Shown: positions 9,837 through 18,421, counted from the stretch's first letter. The stretch is 45,985 nt of DNA from Clostridia bacterium (GCA_900769665.1 CAAGHL010000029.1:1-45985); one strand, 5' to 3'. Notes: a model not told the origin generated them from the sequence alone. Numbers and translations: made by a program.

Positions 9837-9862
9837 TTTTTACCTAAATTTGTAGGTAAAAA
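9837..9862. repeat. Inverted repeat upstream of the SecD-like promoter
   Basis: TTTTTACCTA and TAGGTAAAAA flank a short AT-rich loop, a 10-bp perfect stem. It lies between the stop of the TIGR04086-type gene and the -35 box at 9819-9824. The U-rich side faces the wrong way for a classical minus-strand terminator, so it could be an operator or a non-canonical terminator. Confidence 0.5.
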
Positions 9863-9925
9863 TGTACGCAAAAACAGGGTTTTACGCCGCAACCGCACTG
9901 TCACGAGGCAACCACGGGCAGTAGG

Positions 9926-10291
9926 CTATCTACGGGACTTCAACAAGGCAACGACAACGGCGCCCGCAATGGCAATGGCAAGGTCCAGCGCGACGTGTCC
10001 GAAATTGAAACTTCCGCCACAAACAAGGGTGCAAACAAGGCACAACAACCAGTATACCATTGCCGCAACAAGCGCCTTGGGCAGGTATGCGCCCTCTCGC
10101 ACAAAAAACAGCACGCCCACGACCACCGCCGCCACACGCAGTACTTGCGCTGTGATGTTTAGCGCGGTATCGCTAAGGTTGAACCACTTTGCCGCAAGCG
10201 CCGTAAGCAACACAAATATCGTGCCGACTACAAAGCAAAATATGCCGCCTTTCAGTCCGCCTACAATTATCTTTTTTCCGTTTTCTTGCAC
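9926..10291 (-). CDS. TIGR04086-type membrane protein
   Basis: 121 residues from a GTG at 10291. Four hydrophobic segments fill the protein, beginning with a GGLKGGIFCF segment, and the length and position directly after yajC match the TIGR04086 family of unknown function. The GTG start was chosen because CGGAGG lies eight bases upstream. The longer upstream frame would translate through the yajC terminator and is rejected. The ribosome-binding sequence itself forms the 3' arm of that terminator hairpin. The gene overlaps no neighbour and ends shortly before the SecD-like promoter. Confidence 0.75.
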   Translation of the reverse strand: MQENGKKIIVGGLKGGIFCFVVGTIFVLLTALAAKWFNLSDTALNITAQVLRVAAVVVGVLFFVREGAYLPKALVAAMVYWLLCLVCTLVCGGSFNFGHVALDLAIAIAGAVVVALLKSRR

Positions 10292-10329
10292 AAAAAAAAC
10301 CTCCGAAACAATACCATTGTATTCGGAGG
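10292..10329 (-). terminator. Terminator of yajC that contains the next gene's ribosome-binding site
   Basis: The hairpin CCTCCGAA/TTCGGAGG (10300-10329) is followed on the minus strand by a run of eight U. The 3' arm carries CGGAGG, which is also the Shine-Dalgarno sequence of the GTG start at 10291. Transcripts that read through would hide the ribosome site inside the stem. Confidence 0.85.
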
Positions 10330-10347
10330 CGAAAGCGTATATGCAAT

Positions 10348-10752
10348 TTACTTTATTTCGTCGGTTTCTTCTTCGGCGGCTTGGGCTTGCGCTTTGGCTT
10401 CGGGGCTGTCCTCGGCAGGCGCAATGCTGTGGATGGCTTGGCGAAGCAACTTCATTGTGGTTGTAGTGCCTTCCACGCCGGTTTCGATCCAAATGTATTC
10501 GTCGTCAAGTTGAATTACCTTGCCGACAATGCCGCCGATACTCGTGATAATACTGCCTACGCCGAGTTTCGACATCATTTCTTCTTGACGTTTTTTTGCC
10601 TTGCGTTGCGGAATGATCATCATAAGGATCATACCGACGATCAATACGCCGAAGATAACCCAGGTCATCCAACCCATACTGTTGTTGGCGGCGGTGTTGG
10701 AACCGCTACCGCTGCTGCTACCGTCGGACAAAAAGTTCAATAAAGTGAGCAT
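10348..10752 (-). CDS. yajC: Preprotein translocase accessory subunit YajC
   Basis: 134 residues. A short Ser/Gly-rich N-terminus is followed by one membrane helix (about 27-49) and the family signature IIPQRKAKKRQEEM, then GVGSIITSIGGIVGKV, which is the small conserved domain. A Glu/Ala-rich tail ends the protein. YajC binds SecDF-SecYEG in the membrane. The ATG has AAGGAG ten bases upstream. First gene of the yajC-TIGR04086-secD-recJ-rel block, with a promoter at 10911-10939. Confidence 0.93.
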   Translation of the reverse strand: MLTLLNFLSDGSSSGSGSNTAANNSMGWMTWVIFGVLIVGMILMMIIPQRKAKKRQEEMMSKLGVGSIITSIGGIVGKVIQLDDEYIWIETGVEGTTTTMKLLRQAIHSIAPAEDSPEAKAQAQAAEEETDEIK

Positions 10753-10816
10753 ATATTGTGTTCTCCTTAAAAAAATTTGTGCTGAAAACTTGCAAACTTG
10801 TACTTATGTTTCTATT

Positions 10817-10890
10817 CGCCGTTACTAACCACCTTTAAGATGCCCTTTTCCGTTCTTTCGAGTGGAAGTTCACTTTGTGTACCTTTGTAC
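10817..10890 (-). repeat. Degenerate MITE right-end fragment in the yajC leader
   Basis: Aligns with 35295-35370 (GTTACTAACCACCTT against TCACTAACAACCTT, then CCCTTTTC, GTGGAAGTTCACTTTGTGTACCT against GTGAAAGTTCGCTTTGTGTGCCT). Both correspond to the reverse complement of the right end of the intact element. It lies between the yajC promoter and start, so it is transcribed as part of the leader. Confidence 0.55.
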
Positions 10891-10910
10891 TTTGTTTACA
10901 ATTTATACTA

Positions 10911-10939
10911 ATTATACACCACTTTTACTCAAAATGCAA
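10911..10939 (-). promoter_or_regulatory. Sigma-A-like promoter for the yajC operon
   Basis: Minus strand TTGCAT, 17 bases, TATAAT. It predicts a 5' leader of about 150 bases that includes the MITE relic at 10817-10890. Confidence 0.75.
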
Positions 10940-11139
10940 CGGAAAACAACCAAAAGCTTGTTTCAATGTGGTTTCAGCAATGGGAAAATTTTGCGGAAAG
11001 ACGTTTTAGTAATGGAAGTAACCGCCGTTGACCAAATACAAGTGCCGTAAAGCAATGTTAATATGGTTGCTCGCTATTTCCACGTTGCGAGCGCCTGACA
11101 CTGTTTCGCCTCGGCAATGTCCCACGAAAAAATACCGCC

Positions 11140-11260
11140 TCGTTATTACCACGCTGCGAACGCCTGATGCTCGCTCCGCGCAGAGCAATATAGTAATAGT
11201 CCGCTTTCAATCTTCTGCGCCTACGCTCCGATGTCGCCGCGTGGTAACAACTCGGCTCAT
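11140..11260. repeat. Imperfect long inverted repeat
   Basis: The left arm around 11143-11187 (TCGTTATTACCACGCTGCGA ... GCGCAGAG) pairs imperfectly with the right arm around 11215-11258 (CTTCTGCGCC ... CGCGTGGTAACAAC). A diverged direct copy of the left arm (TCGCTATTTCCACGTTGCGA) precedes it near 11078. Probably the relic of a hairpin-type mobile repeat. Confidence 0.5.
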
Positions 11261-11785
11261 TGCTAACAAGGATTACGTAACCGTGCCATCGCTTCGCCCT
11301 CGAAGAGGCTTCGCTGCCTTTGCGAAATGTTTTCTCTTGGGTACAGCCTCGGCGCAATAGTAAAGTGGTCAACGACTTTATAGTTCACTTACTCGTCGAC
11401 GTTAGGTCGCGCTACGTGGCAACAGCGAGCCGCACAACAGTAAATGGTTGATGTCTTTAATGTAGTATAGCACTTGCATTTGGCAACGGCTCGACTGTAG
11501 GCGCAATAGGCAGTTTGCATACGCTAAACCGTTTTTGATTGTTGCAAAACAACGAACATATGGTAAAACAAATTGTAAAGGGTTTTGAATATACAACCAT
11601 TGGCGTTTGTTCAAAAGCTTACTCCCTGCGCCGCCATAGCCCCGACCGCCCACCCCTCGCGGATAAAGGACTTTAATAGAAAGTTGCATTAGATAGCTTA
11701 GTAAAAATAATTGCGTTTGCGAATTATTCTAATTGTCCTCAGCCGGGCCGCTGTCTTTGCGGCGAACGCCACGGAGCAAAGCGGA

Positions 11786-11842
11786 GTATTGCGAGGCGCG
11801 ACCGACTTTGTCGCAACGTGGCAATCTCGCGGAAGCGCCATT
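11786..11842. repeat. REP-like intergenic repeat, copy 1
   Basis: Contains ATTGCGAGGCGCG and ACGTGGCAATCTCGCGGAAG, the sequence style of the widespread ATTGCGAGG...ACGTGGCAATC palindromic repeats. About 27 bases match the right arm of the copy at 45616-45732 with three differences. Confidence 0.55.
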
Positions 11843-11848
11843 GTAAAA

Positions 11849-11880
11849 CAAAAAAAAGCCTCGCTCAAACGAGCGAGGCT
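11849..11880 (-). terminator. Terminator of the prepilin-like gene
   Basis: A 10-bp perfect stem AGCCTCGCTC/GAGCGAGGCT with a four-base loop, followed on the minus strand by eight or nine U residues. It begins 15 bases after the stop codon. Confidence 0.95.
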
Positions 11881-11895
11881 AAGGCAAAACAATTC

Positions 11896-13752
11896 TTATT
11901 GTTCTCTTTCTTGAACGATTGTACCGTTAACGGTGATAAGTCCTTTCTTCAAACTGCTTACTGCGTAATTACAAATCAGGTAATCGCTATTCTTAATACC
12001 ACACTTTGCGTCATAGTTCAAAATTGTTTCAATTTCTCCCTTTTGAGCAAGTACAATATTTGCACGATTCCAATTTGTTCTTTCATTGACAATCTTCGTA
12101 TTGTTCAATGTGCAAGAAGCCGTGTACGCATATCCTGTAGAAGCAGACCAATCGCCGACAATCAACACAGCATGAGGCACATTATTTCCGTCTCTCCACG
12201 TTATATCACCGCTCAACCACATAGACGGATCAGCCTCATTGTGGTTATTGGTCATAATCAATTGAGAATTAGAGACAACTGCCGTTCCTGCTCTTACCAT
12301 TAGCGCTTGAATGTTTCCTTTAATTATAGAGTTCTTAATACTTAGCGTACCAGGTACATTTATCCAAACACCAGTTTCTGCGCCATTTCCACTTGCATCA
12401 ATTTTCGATGAATCAATCTCAATCTTTACGTTATTACTATATGTTCCATTTGCATTTGTCGCTATTCCTACAATTGCCTTAATGCTGCTGTTGTAGATGT
12501 TTACGAAAGAAGCATTACCTGCGGGGAATATTCCAAATGTAGGTCCGGAAAGCTCAATATTTGCAAGTCTCAGTCCTGCATTAGACAAAACGTATAAACC
12601 TATACTTTCAGTTGCAATCACGGTTCCATTTTTAATAGTTGTATTGACAGAAGAATTTATTTGTATTACTTTTGAATTTAGAGTATTTCCATTCAAGTCA
12701 ATAGACAAATCTTTAGATATTGCTTTATTACTCCCGAACGTACCGTTCGCCAATAACGTAATTGTATCACCTGCTTTTGCTGCACTAACTGCAGATTCCA
12801 ATGTATCGTAAGTAGCAGAACCGATTGCAGCAACTTTGCCTGTAATGTTTTCCAATTTGGAAACGTTAGCAGCACCTGCGCCTTCAACATTTACCGTTAC
12901 ACCGTTAGTTTCGGAAATTACAAGATTTGCATTTGCTCCGCTTGCAACAGCAACCTTTACAGTTCCTGTAGCAGGAGTTACATTTTCAACAGTTTTTACA
13001 ACAATATTAGAAACGGAAGAACCGTTTTCAAGTTCAACATTACCATATGCAAGGTTGATGTTTCCGCTGACTGTACCAAATTCGTGATAAGACGACATTG
13101 CAACTTGAGCAATGTTAACTTCTTTAGCATTACCATAGTGTTTCACTTCGTCACTTGCCGCATTTACAGTAATCGTCGTATCAAAGCTGTTTGTAACAAT
13201 AACTACTTTTTGTGCAGAAGACAGATTTTCATACTTAATTGTTGTAATACCGGTATTTTCCCCAACGTCTACACCCTTTTTAGCATTGATAGTTCCGGTA
13301 ATTTCAGTACCTGCAAGATAGCTGGAGTATTTCTCGTCCAATTCAGCACCATTTACAATTGCCCACAATTGGTATTCAGCAACCGTAGAATCTGTCTTAG
13401 TGTCGGGAATATATGTAGGTTCGCTCTTATCCTTTTCGATATATGCAAAACAGTCATTTACGCTGTCCCAAACGATTTTATTGTCCGTAGCACGTGCAAC
13501 AATCTTTTCCACATCGAAGCCATTAGCTTTGGTTGCGTTCAACGCTTGTGACATAGTTTCGTGTTTGGAAACTGTCGTGTCCATTTTCAACGCTGTATTA
13601 AGGTTTTTAATGAGCGTTTGGTCTGCGGCCTCGTTTGCCTTTTGGATAAGGTTGCTGAATGTCGGGATAAGCACTGCGGCAAGCACTGCTATCACGGCAA
13701 TGACAATGATCAGTTCCACAATCGTGAAACCTTTTTTACTATTTCTATTCAT
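11896..13752 (-). CDS. Large prepilin-like surface protein with beta-helix-like repeats
   Basis: 618 residues from the ATG at 13752, which has AAGGAG ten bases upstream. Residues 1-32 form a type IV prepilin signal: basic leader ending KKG, then FTIVE with Glu at +5 after the predicted G8/F9 cleavage, and a hydrophobic helix. The body is very long for a pilin. Residues of about 110-300 are Thr/Val-rich. From about 330 the sequence repeats short Asn/Ser/Val-rich strands (for example IDLNGNTLNSK, TIKNGTVIA, SIKNSIIKGN) like a right-handed parallel beta-helix of pectate-lyase type. It is expected to be processed by a prepilin peptidase and displayed at the membrane or wall. No assembly ATPase or peptidase gene is in the window. 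Function unknown; adhesion or glycan binding is a guess. Confidence 0.75.
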   Translation of the reverse strand: MNRNSKKGFTIVELIIVIAVIAVLAAVLIPTFSNLIQKANEAADQTLIKNLNTALKMDTTVSKHETMSQALNATKANGFDVEKIVARATDNKIVWDSVNDCFAYIEKDKSEPTYIPDTKTDSTVAEYQLWAIVNGAELDEKYSSYLAGTEITGTINAKKGVDVGENTGITTIKYENLSSAQKVVIVTNSFDTTITVNAASDEVKHYGNAKEVNIAQVAMSSYHEFGTVSGNINLAYGNVELENGSSVSNIVVKTVENVTPATGTVKVAVASGANANLVISETNGVTVNVEGAGAANVSKLENITGKVAAIGSATYDTLESAVSAAKAGDTITLLANGTFGSNKAISKDLSIDLNGNTLNSKVIQINSSVNTTIKNGTVIATESIGLYVLSNAGLRLANIELSGPTFGIFPAGNASFVNIYNSSIKAIVGIATNANGTYSNNVKIEIDSSKIDASGNGAETGVWINVPGTLSIKNSIIKGNIQALMVRAGTAVVSNSQLIMTNNHNEADPSMWLSGDITWRDGNNVPHAVLIVGDWSASTGYAYTASCTLNNTKIVNERTNWNRANIVLAQKGEIETILNYDAKCGIKNSDYLICNYAVSSLKKGLITVNGTIVQEREQ

Positions 13753-13896
13753 ATTAAATATTCTCCTTGAATTTGGTGTCCAACAAGTGGACGAATTTTG
13801 CGTACGCAAAAATACCCTTCACCTAAATCGGTGCGGGTTCAAGGAAAATATATCAGCACAGCATCACTTGCAAAATGCTGTACAATTTTTGTTTGT

Positions 13897-14298
13897 CTAC
13901 AGGCTCATTACGCCACGGGGGGGGGTAGGACGTGTTGCAGTCAGGCGTTCGTACGCCTTGCGTTTGCTACCGCCAAGGTAAACGTCCACGATGTGTTGCA
14001 CCGTAAACATGGCAACAAGCAAGGTTTGTAGCACCAACGCAACTTCCACCACCAACAATGGCAACATTACGCTTAGACGTGTGCCCAATACGACCGTCGT
14101 TACGGCGTTGAAGGTGTCTTCGCCAATCAGTTTCACAACCGTTTGGCGAGTTACGCCGTTGTCCGTGACAATCAAAAGCAAACCAAACGTGAAGAAAAAC
14201 AAAACGGCATGAAAAACGTACGCCGTCCTCTTGCTTGCACGCTCGAGAAATGCCGACAATACAATATTCATGCCGATGTATGTAATCAATGTAGCCAC
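13897..14298 (-). CDS. Hypothetical small integral membrane protein
   Basis: 133 residues from a GTG at 14298, chosen because GAGGGG lies seven bases upstream; a promoter at 14345-14373 fits this start. Three to four hydrophobic segments are visible (TAYVFHAVLFFFTFGLLLIV, SVMLPLLVVEVALVLQTLLV and flanks). The C-terminal tail is Arg/Thr/Pro-rich and ends near a run of nine G/C bases (13917-13925). I do not recognise the family and assign no function. Confidence 0.55.
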   Translation of the reverse strand: MATLITYIGMNIVLSAFLERASKRTAYVFHAVLFFFTFGLLLIVTDNGVTRQTVVKLIGEDTFNAVTTVVLGTRLSVMLPLLVVEVALVLQTLLVAMFTVQHIVDVYLGGSKRKAYERLTATRPTPPRGVMSL

Positions 14299-14344
14299 GT
14301 TTTGTCCCCTCTTGTCACAATCGTAACGGTCTTTCGACAAATAC

Positions 14345-14373
14345 ATTATGATATAAGACGTGCGTAATGTCAA
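14345..14373 (-). promoter_or_regulatory. Sigma-A-like promoter for the small membrane protein
   Basis: Minus strand TTGACA, 17 bases, CATAAT, about 45 bases before the GTG start at 14298. Confidence 0.7.
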
Positions 14374-14424
14374 CAATTTGCACAAAAATTATTTGTAAAA
14401 TTGTGACAAATTGACTAAAAATGT

Positions 14425-15552
14425 CTATTTTTGGCTTTCGTTGCCGTAATACTTTGCGTAAAACTCCTGTTTGAAGTCGGCAAAACGATCCTCGAAGATG
14501 GCTTTGCGCGCGTCCTTGACGAGCTTTAGCAAAAAGGTGATGTTGTGTATGCTGAGTAGTTCCGCCGCCAAAATCTCCTTGCAGTTGACAAGGTGACGAA
14601 GATAAGCCTTGGTGAAGTTTTTGCAACAGTAACAGTCGCACTCGTCGTCAAGCGGCGAAAAATCCGCCTTGTACTTGCCGTTGCGCACCACCACTTTGCC
14701 GTGGCTTGTCATGGCGGTTCCGTTGCGCGCGATACGGGTAGGCAACACGCAGTCGCACATGTCTATGCCGCGCTCGAAGCCCTCCAACAAGTAGTCGGGC
14801 GTGCCTACACCCATGAGGTAGCGAGGCATGTTTTCCGGTAGGTACGGGCGTATTGCGTCCATCATTTGGTACATGACAACCGACGGCTCGCCGACGGACA
14901 AACCGCCCACGGCAATACCACACTCGGCGTAGTCAGCCGCAAACTTTGCCGACTCGATACGCAAATCCTCAAAAAAGTTGCCTTGCACGATGGGAAACAG
15001 CATTTGTTTACCGTTGGTGTGTGCGTGGGCGCAACGATCCAACCACTTGTGCGTGCGGTTCATGGCGGCGCGAGCGTAGTTTTTGTCGCAACCATAGGTA
15101 CTGCACTCGTCAAACGCCATGATGATGTCTGCGCCGAGGTTGTGCTCCGTTTCCATTACGCTTTCCGGTGTAAAAATGTGCTTGCTACCGTCGATATGAC
15201 TGCTGAAAGTAACACCTTCGTCGGTGATTTTGCGCAGGTCACCAAGGCTGAACACTTGGAAACCGCCGCTGTCGGTAAGGATGGGGCGATCCCAATTCAT
15301 AAATTTGTGCAGTCCGCCTGCGTCGCGCACAAGCTCACTGCCGGGGCGAAGATACAGGTGGTAGGTGTTGCTGAGTATGATTTGCGCGCCGATTTCTTTC
15401 AGCGTGCTTGGCAACAGCGATTTGACCGTTGCACAAGTGCCGACAGGCATGAAAATAGGCGTTTCTATGTCGCCGTGAGGTGTATGGAACAAGCCGGCAC
15501 GCGCGCCTGTGTGTTTGTCTACATGTTGAAGTTCAAAGCTGAATTGTTGCAT
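14425..15552 (-). CDS. tgt: tRNA-guanine(34) transglycosylase (queuosine pathway)
   Basis: 375 residues. DSGGFQVFSL is the active-site region, GGLSVGEP and LMGVGTP are family motifs, and DCVLPTRIARNG precedes a zinc site CDCYCC followed by His. It exchanges guanine-34 for preQ1 in tRNAs with GUN anticodons. It follows queA with about 30 bases between, which fits a shared queuosine pathway. The ATG at 15552 gives the normal N-terminus (MQQFSFELQHVD). No preQ1 biosynthesis gene is in the window. Confidence 0.96.
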   Translation of the reverse strand: MQQFSFELQHVDKHTGARAGLFHTPHGDIETPIFMPVGTCATVKSLLPSTLKEIGAQIILSNTYHLYLRPGSELVRDAGGLHKFMNWDRPILTDSGGFQVFSLGDLRKITDEGVTFSSHIDGSKHIFTPESVMETEHNLGADIIMAFDECSTYGCDKNYARAAMNRTHKWLDRCAHAHTNGKQMLFPIVQGNFFEDLRIESAKFAADYAECGIAVGGLSVGEPSVVMYQMMDAIRPYLPENMPRYLMGVGTPDYLLEGFERGIDMCDCVLPTRIARNGTAMTSHGKVVVRNGKYKADFSPLDDECDCYCCKNFTKAYLRHLVNCKEILAAELLSIHNITFLLKLVKDARKAIFEDRFADFKQEFYAKYYGNESQK

Positions 15553-15584
15553 TGTATTTCCTTTTGTAAATATGTTGTGTGTCG

Positions 15585-16607
15585 CTACTCGATAAACATT
15601 GCGTCGCCGAAGGAGAAAAAGCGGTAACGCTCCTGCACGGCAATGTTGTACACCTTGAGGATTTCCTCGCGACTGCAAAGCGACGAAACAAGCATGATAA
15701 GCGTGCTTTCAGGTAGGTGGAAATTGGTGATGAGCGCGTCCACAATCTTGAATTTGTACGGCGGATAAATAAAAATGTCCGTGTTGCCGCTACCTGCCAC
15801 GATATGCCCGTCACGGTCGGCGGCGGACTCCACCGTGCGCACGCTTGTTGTGCCTACGCAAATTACACGTCTGCCCTCGGCTTTGGCATGGTTGATGGCT
15901 TCGGCGGCTTGCTCGCTTACGCTGTAGTACTCGCTGTGCATGTGGTGTTGCGTTACGTCGTCCACCTTGACGGGACGGAACGTGCCCAAACCCACGTGCA
16001 ACAGCACTTCAACAAATTCTACGCCCTTTGCCTTAAGCTTGTCAATCAATTCTTTGGTAAAGTGCAAACCTGCCGTGGGTGCGGCGGCGGAACCGTCAAT
16101 CTTGCTGTATACGGTGTTGTAGCGTGTTTTGTCGGAAAGCTTCTCCTTGATATACGGAGGCAAGGGCATTTCTCCAACTCGGGACAGGATGTCCTCAAAC
16201 ACGCCGTCGAAGTGAAACTCCACCACGCGGCTACCGTCCTCGCCGATAGACTCCACCGTTGCCGTTAGGTCGTCGGAAAAACGAAACTCCGCGCCGGGTT
16301 TGGCAATGCGCCCCGGCTTTAGGATGACTTCCCAATGGGTAAGATCGAGCCGCTTCAGCAGCAAAAACTCCACGTGTCCGCCTGTTGGAATTTTTGTGCC
16401 GAAGATACGTGCAGGCAAAACCTTGGTGTTGTTGACGACAAGCACGTCGCCTGCATGCAAATAGTCGACGATGTCGTAAAAATGTTTATGCGTTATGCTT
16501 TTTTCGTGACGATTGTACACAAGCAACCGACTGCTGTCACGCGGTTCGACGGGCGTTTGCGCAATCAACTCTTGCGGTAAATCGTAGTAGAAATCACTTG
16601 TTTTCAT
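15585..16607 (-). CDS. queA: S-adenosylmethionine:tRNA ribosyltransferase-isomerase
   Basis: 340 residues from the ATG at 16607 (MKTSDFYYDLP, the standard start). Hallmarks are QTPVEPRDSSRLLV, VVNNTKVLPARI, PLPPYIKEK, TAGLHFT, HVGLGTFRPV and the C-terminal FFSFGDAM. It transfers and isomerises the ribosyl group of SAM to make epoxyqueuosine on tRNA. The start overlaps the end of ruvB by 14 bases, so the two are probably translationally linked in the ruvCAB-queA-tgt run. Confidence 0.97.
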   Translation of the reverse strand: MKTSDFYYDLPQELIAQTPVEPRDSSRLLVYNRHEKSITHKHFYDIVDYLHAGDVLVVNNTKVLPARIFGTKIPTGGHVEFLLLKRLDLTHWEVILKPGRIAKPGAEFRFSDDLTATVESIGEDGSRVVEFHFDGVFEDILSRVGEMPLPPYIKEKLSDKTRYNTVYSKIDGSAAAPTAGLHFTKELIDKLKAKGVEFVEVLLHVGLGTFRPVKVDDVTQHHMHSEYYSVSEQAAEAINHAKAEGRRVICVGTTSVRTVESAADRDGHIVAGSGNTDIFIYPPYKFKIVDALITNFHLPESTLIMLVSSLCSREEILKVYNIAVQERYRFFSFGDAMFIE

Positions 16608-17664
16608 TGTCCTCTTCCTCGTCGTCAAGCAGGCTGTCGTCGTACAGCGACAACATCTCCATGCGCTCCTTGCTAAGCTTGCGACCCAAGTGTTTGTAGG
16701 CGTTGGGCATTGCGACACGTCCGCGCGGAGTGCGTGCCACAAACCCAAGTTGCAACAAGTACGGCTCGTAGACGTCTTCGATTGTGGTTGCGTCCTCGCC
16801 CGTCGCCGAAGCGAGCGTGTCAAGCCCCACGGGACCGCCGCTAAACTTGTCGATGATTGTGGTAAGTATGTTTTTGTCCACGGAGTCTAGTCCGAGTTCG
16901 TCCACTTCCATCACCTTCATGGCGTGGGCAACAACCTCGGTTGTGATGTTGCCGTCGCCGAGGACATCGGCAAAGTCGCGCACACGTTTTAGTAATCTGT
17001 TGGCAATACGGGGCGTACCGCGACTGCGACGAGCGATTTCGTAACTAGCAACGTCGTCTATGCCTGCGCCGAGTTTGCGTGCAGACTTAGTAACGATTGT
17101 TTGCAAGTACTCGGGCGAGTACAAATTTAGACGCATTTGCACGCCGAAACGGTCGCGCAAGGGGGCGGCAAGGTTGCCTGCTTTGGTTGTTGCTCCGATT
17201 AGGGTGAAACGCTCCAACTTGATGTTGACGCTTGTAGCCGAAGGACCTTTGCCCACCACAAAGTCAAGACGATAGTCCTCCATTGCAGGGTACAAAATCT
17301 CTTCCAAACTGTTGTTTAGGCGGTGAATTTCGTCGATAAACAGCACTTCGCCCGGTTTCAGCTTGGACAAAATTGCCGACAAGTCGAATTTACTGGGTAT
17401 AGCCGAGCCGCTAGTGACGGTGATGGGAACACCCATTTCGTTGGCGATGATATGCGCAAGGGTGGTTTTGCCTAGTCCCGGAGGACCGTACAACAGCACG
17501 TGGTCGAGGCTTTCGCCGCGCGCCAATGCCGCTTTGATGTAGATGCGCATGTTGTCCTTGACCTTGTCTTGCCCGACGTAGTCGTCAAAGGTTTTGGGAC
17601 GAAGTATGTTTTCCGTGTCACGCTCCTTTTCCGTAAGCGTGCTTGTAAAAAATTGATTATCCAT
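16594..17664 (-). CDS. ruvB: Holliday junction branch migration ATPase RuvB
   Basis: 356 residues. Walker A GPPGLGKT at 60-67, Walker B LFIDEIHRL, sensor GATTKAG, arginine-finger and sensor region RSRGTPRIANRL, and the C-terminal winged helix with GFVARTPRGR. A Glu/Asp-rich tail ends the protein. RuvB hexamers drive branch migration with RuvA. About 150 bases of apparently non-coding sequence separate it from ruvA. Confidence 0.98.
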   Translation of the reverse strand: MDNQFFTSTLTEKERDTENILRPKTFDDYVGQDKVKDNMRIYIKAALARGESLDHVLLYGPPGLGKTTLAHIIANEMGVPITVTSGSAIPSKFDLSAILSKLKPGEVLFIDEIHRLNNSLEEILYPAMEDYRLDFVVGKGPSATSVNIKLERFTLIGATTKAGNLAAPLRDRFGVQMRLNLYSPEYLQTIVTKSARKLGAGIDDVASYEIARRSRGTPRIANRLLKRVRDFADVLGDGNITTEVVAHAMKVMEVDELGLDSVDKNILTTIIDKFSGGPVGLDTLASATGEDATTIEDVYEPYLLQLGFVARTPRGRVAMPNAYKHLGRKLSKERMEMLSLYDDSLLDDEEEDNENK

Positions 17665-17815
17665 ATTGTTTTAGGTTTGTATATGTCGTTTTTGCCATTG
17701 CCGCAACAATCGCACCGCTACAGTGCAAGTTTCGCTTTGGTAAACGCAGTTGCGCCGTGCCGAACGAAAAAATCGGCGGTCGACAGGTATTTTGCTTCGT
17801 TTTGCGACGCTATAT

Positions 17816-18421
17816 TTACATGCGGAAGGACATGTTGACGATTTCTTCCGTCGTGGTTGCGCCGAGTTTGACCACCGCTTGCACCAATTTTTTCGCGTCG
17901 GCAGGCGTTTTGCCAAGAGAACACAGTATTGCAACGGCTTTTTCCGCATCGGGCGAAAGCTTGTCAGTGCGTTCGGTGGCAAAGTCGAAGCTTTGTTGCC
18001 CGGCGTTGATGTACACGCTGTCCACAACAACTTTTTCCTTGAGTTCCAACACGATACGTTCGGCAGTCTTTTTGCCAAGACCCTTTACTTTGGTTAGCAA
18101 GCGTGTGTCGCCGTTGAAGATTGCCGCACCGAGCGAGTTGTAGTCCATGCCCGACAGCACGCCGATTGCCACCTTGGGACCGACTCCCGACACCGACGTA
18201 AGCAACGTAAACATGTTTTTTTCCTCGCGAGTGGCAAAGCCGTACAAGCAAATGTCGTCTTCCTTGACTTGCATGTAGGTGTACAACTTTTGCTTTTCGC
18301 CAAGTTTGCATGCGCTTGCCGTGTAACCGCTGACAACAAGGCAAAAACCTACGCCGTTGACGTCCACAGTGACCGTTGCGCCGTCGTACTCGACAACCTC
18401 TCCGTAAATGTAATTGAACAT
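17816..18421 (-). CDS. ruvA: Holliday junction DNA-binding protein RuvA
   Basis: 201 residues from the ATG at 18421, preceded by AGAGG nine bases upstream. The N-terminal OB-fold begins MFNYIYGEV. Two helix-hairpin-helix motifs follow (SVSGVGPKVA and VKGLGKKTAE), then a linker and the C-terminal RuvB-contact domain. It forms tetramers on four-way junctions. Directly downstream of ruvC, with 23 bases between. Confidence 0.97.
   Translation of the reverse strand: MFNYIYGEVVEYDGATVTVDVNGVGFCLVVSGYTASACKLGEKQKLYTYMQVKEDDICLYGFATREEKNMFTLLTSVSGVGPKVAIGVLSGMDYNSLGAAIFNGDTRLLTKVKGLGKKTAERIVLELKEKVVVDSVYINAGQQSFDFATERTDKLSPDAEKAVAILCSLGKTPADAKKLVQAVVKLGATTTEEIVNMSFRM

Larger units (their letters stand above)
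10753..11895. other. Long gene-poor interval of decayed repeats
   Basis: About 1.1 kb with no convincing gene. Short open frames here lack ribosome sites and family resemblance. It contains the yajC promoter, a MITE right-end fragment (10817-10890), an imperfect inverted repeat (11140-11260), a solitary copy of a repeat unit that is tandem at 42030-42203 (about 11391-11412), a REP-like sequence (about 11786-11842) and the terminator of the pilin-like gene. Confidence 0.7.

Noticed and set aside
10292..10492. N-terminal extension of the TIGR04086-type gene
   Set aside because: It overlaps the yajC 3' end and the terminator hairpin; the GTG at 10291 has a perfect ribosome site.
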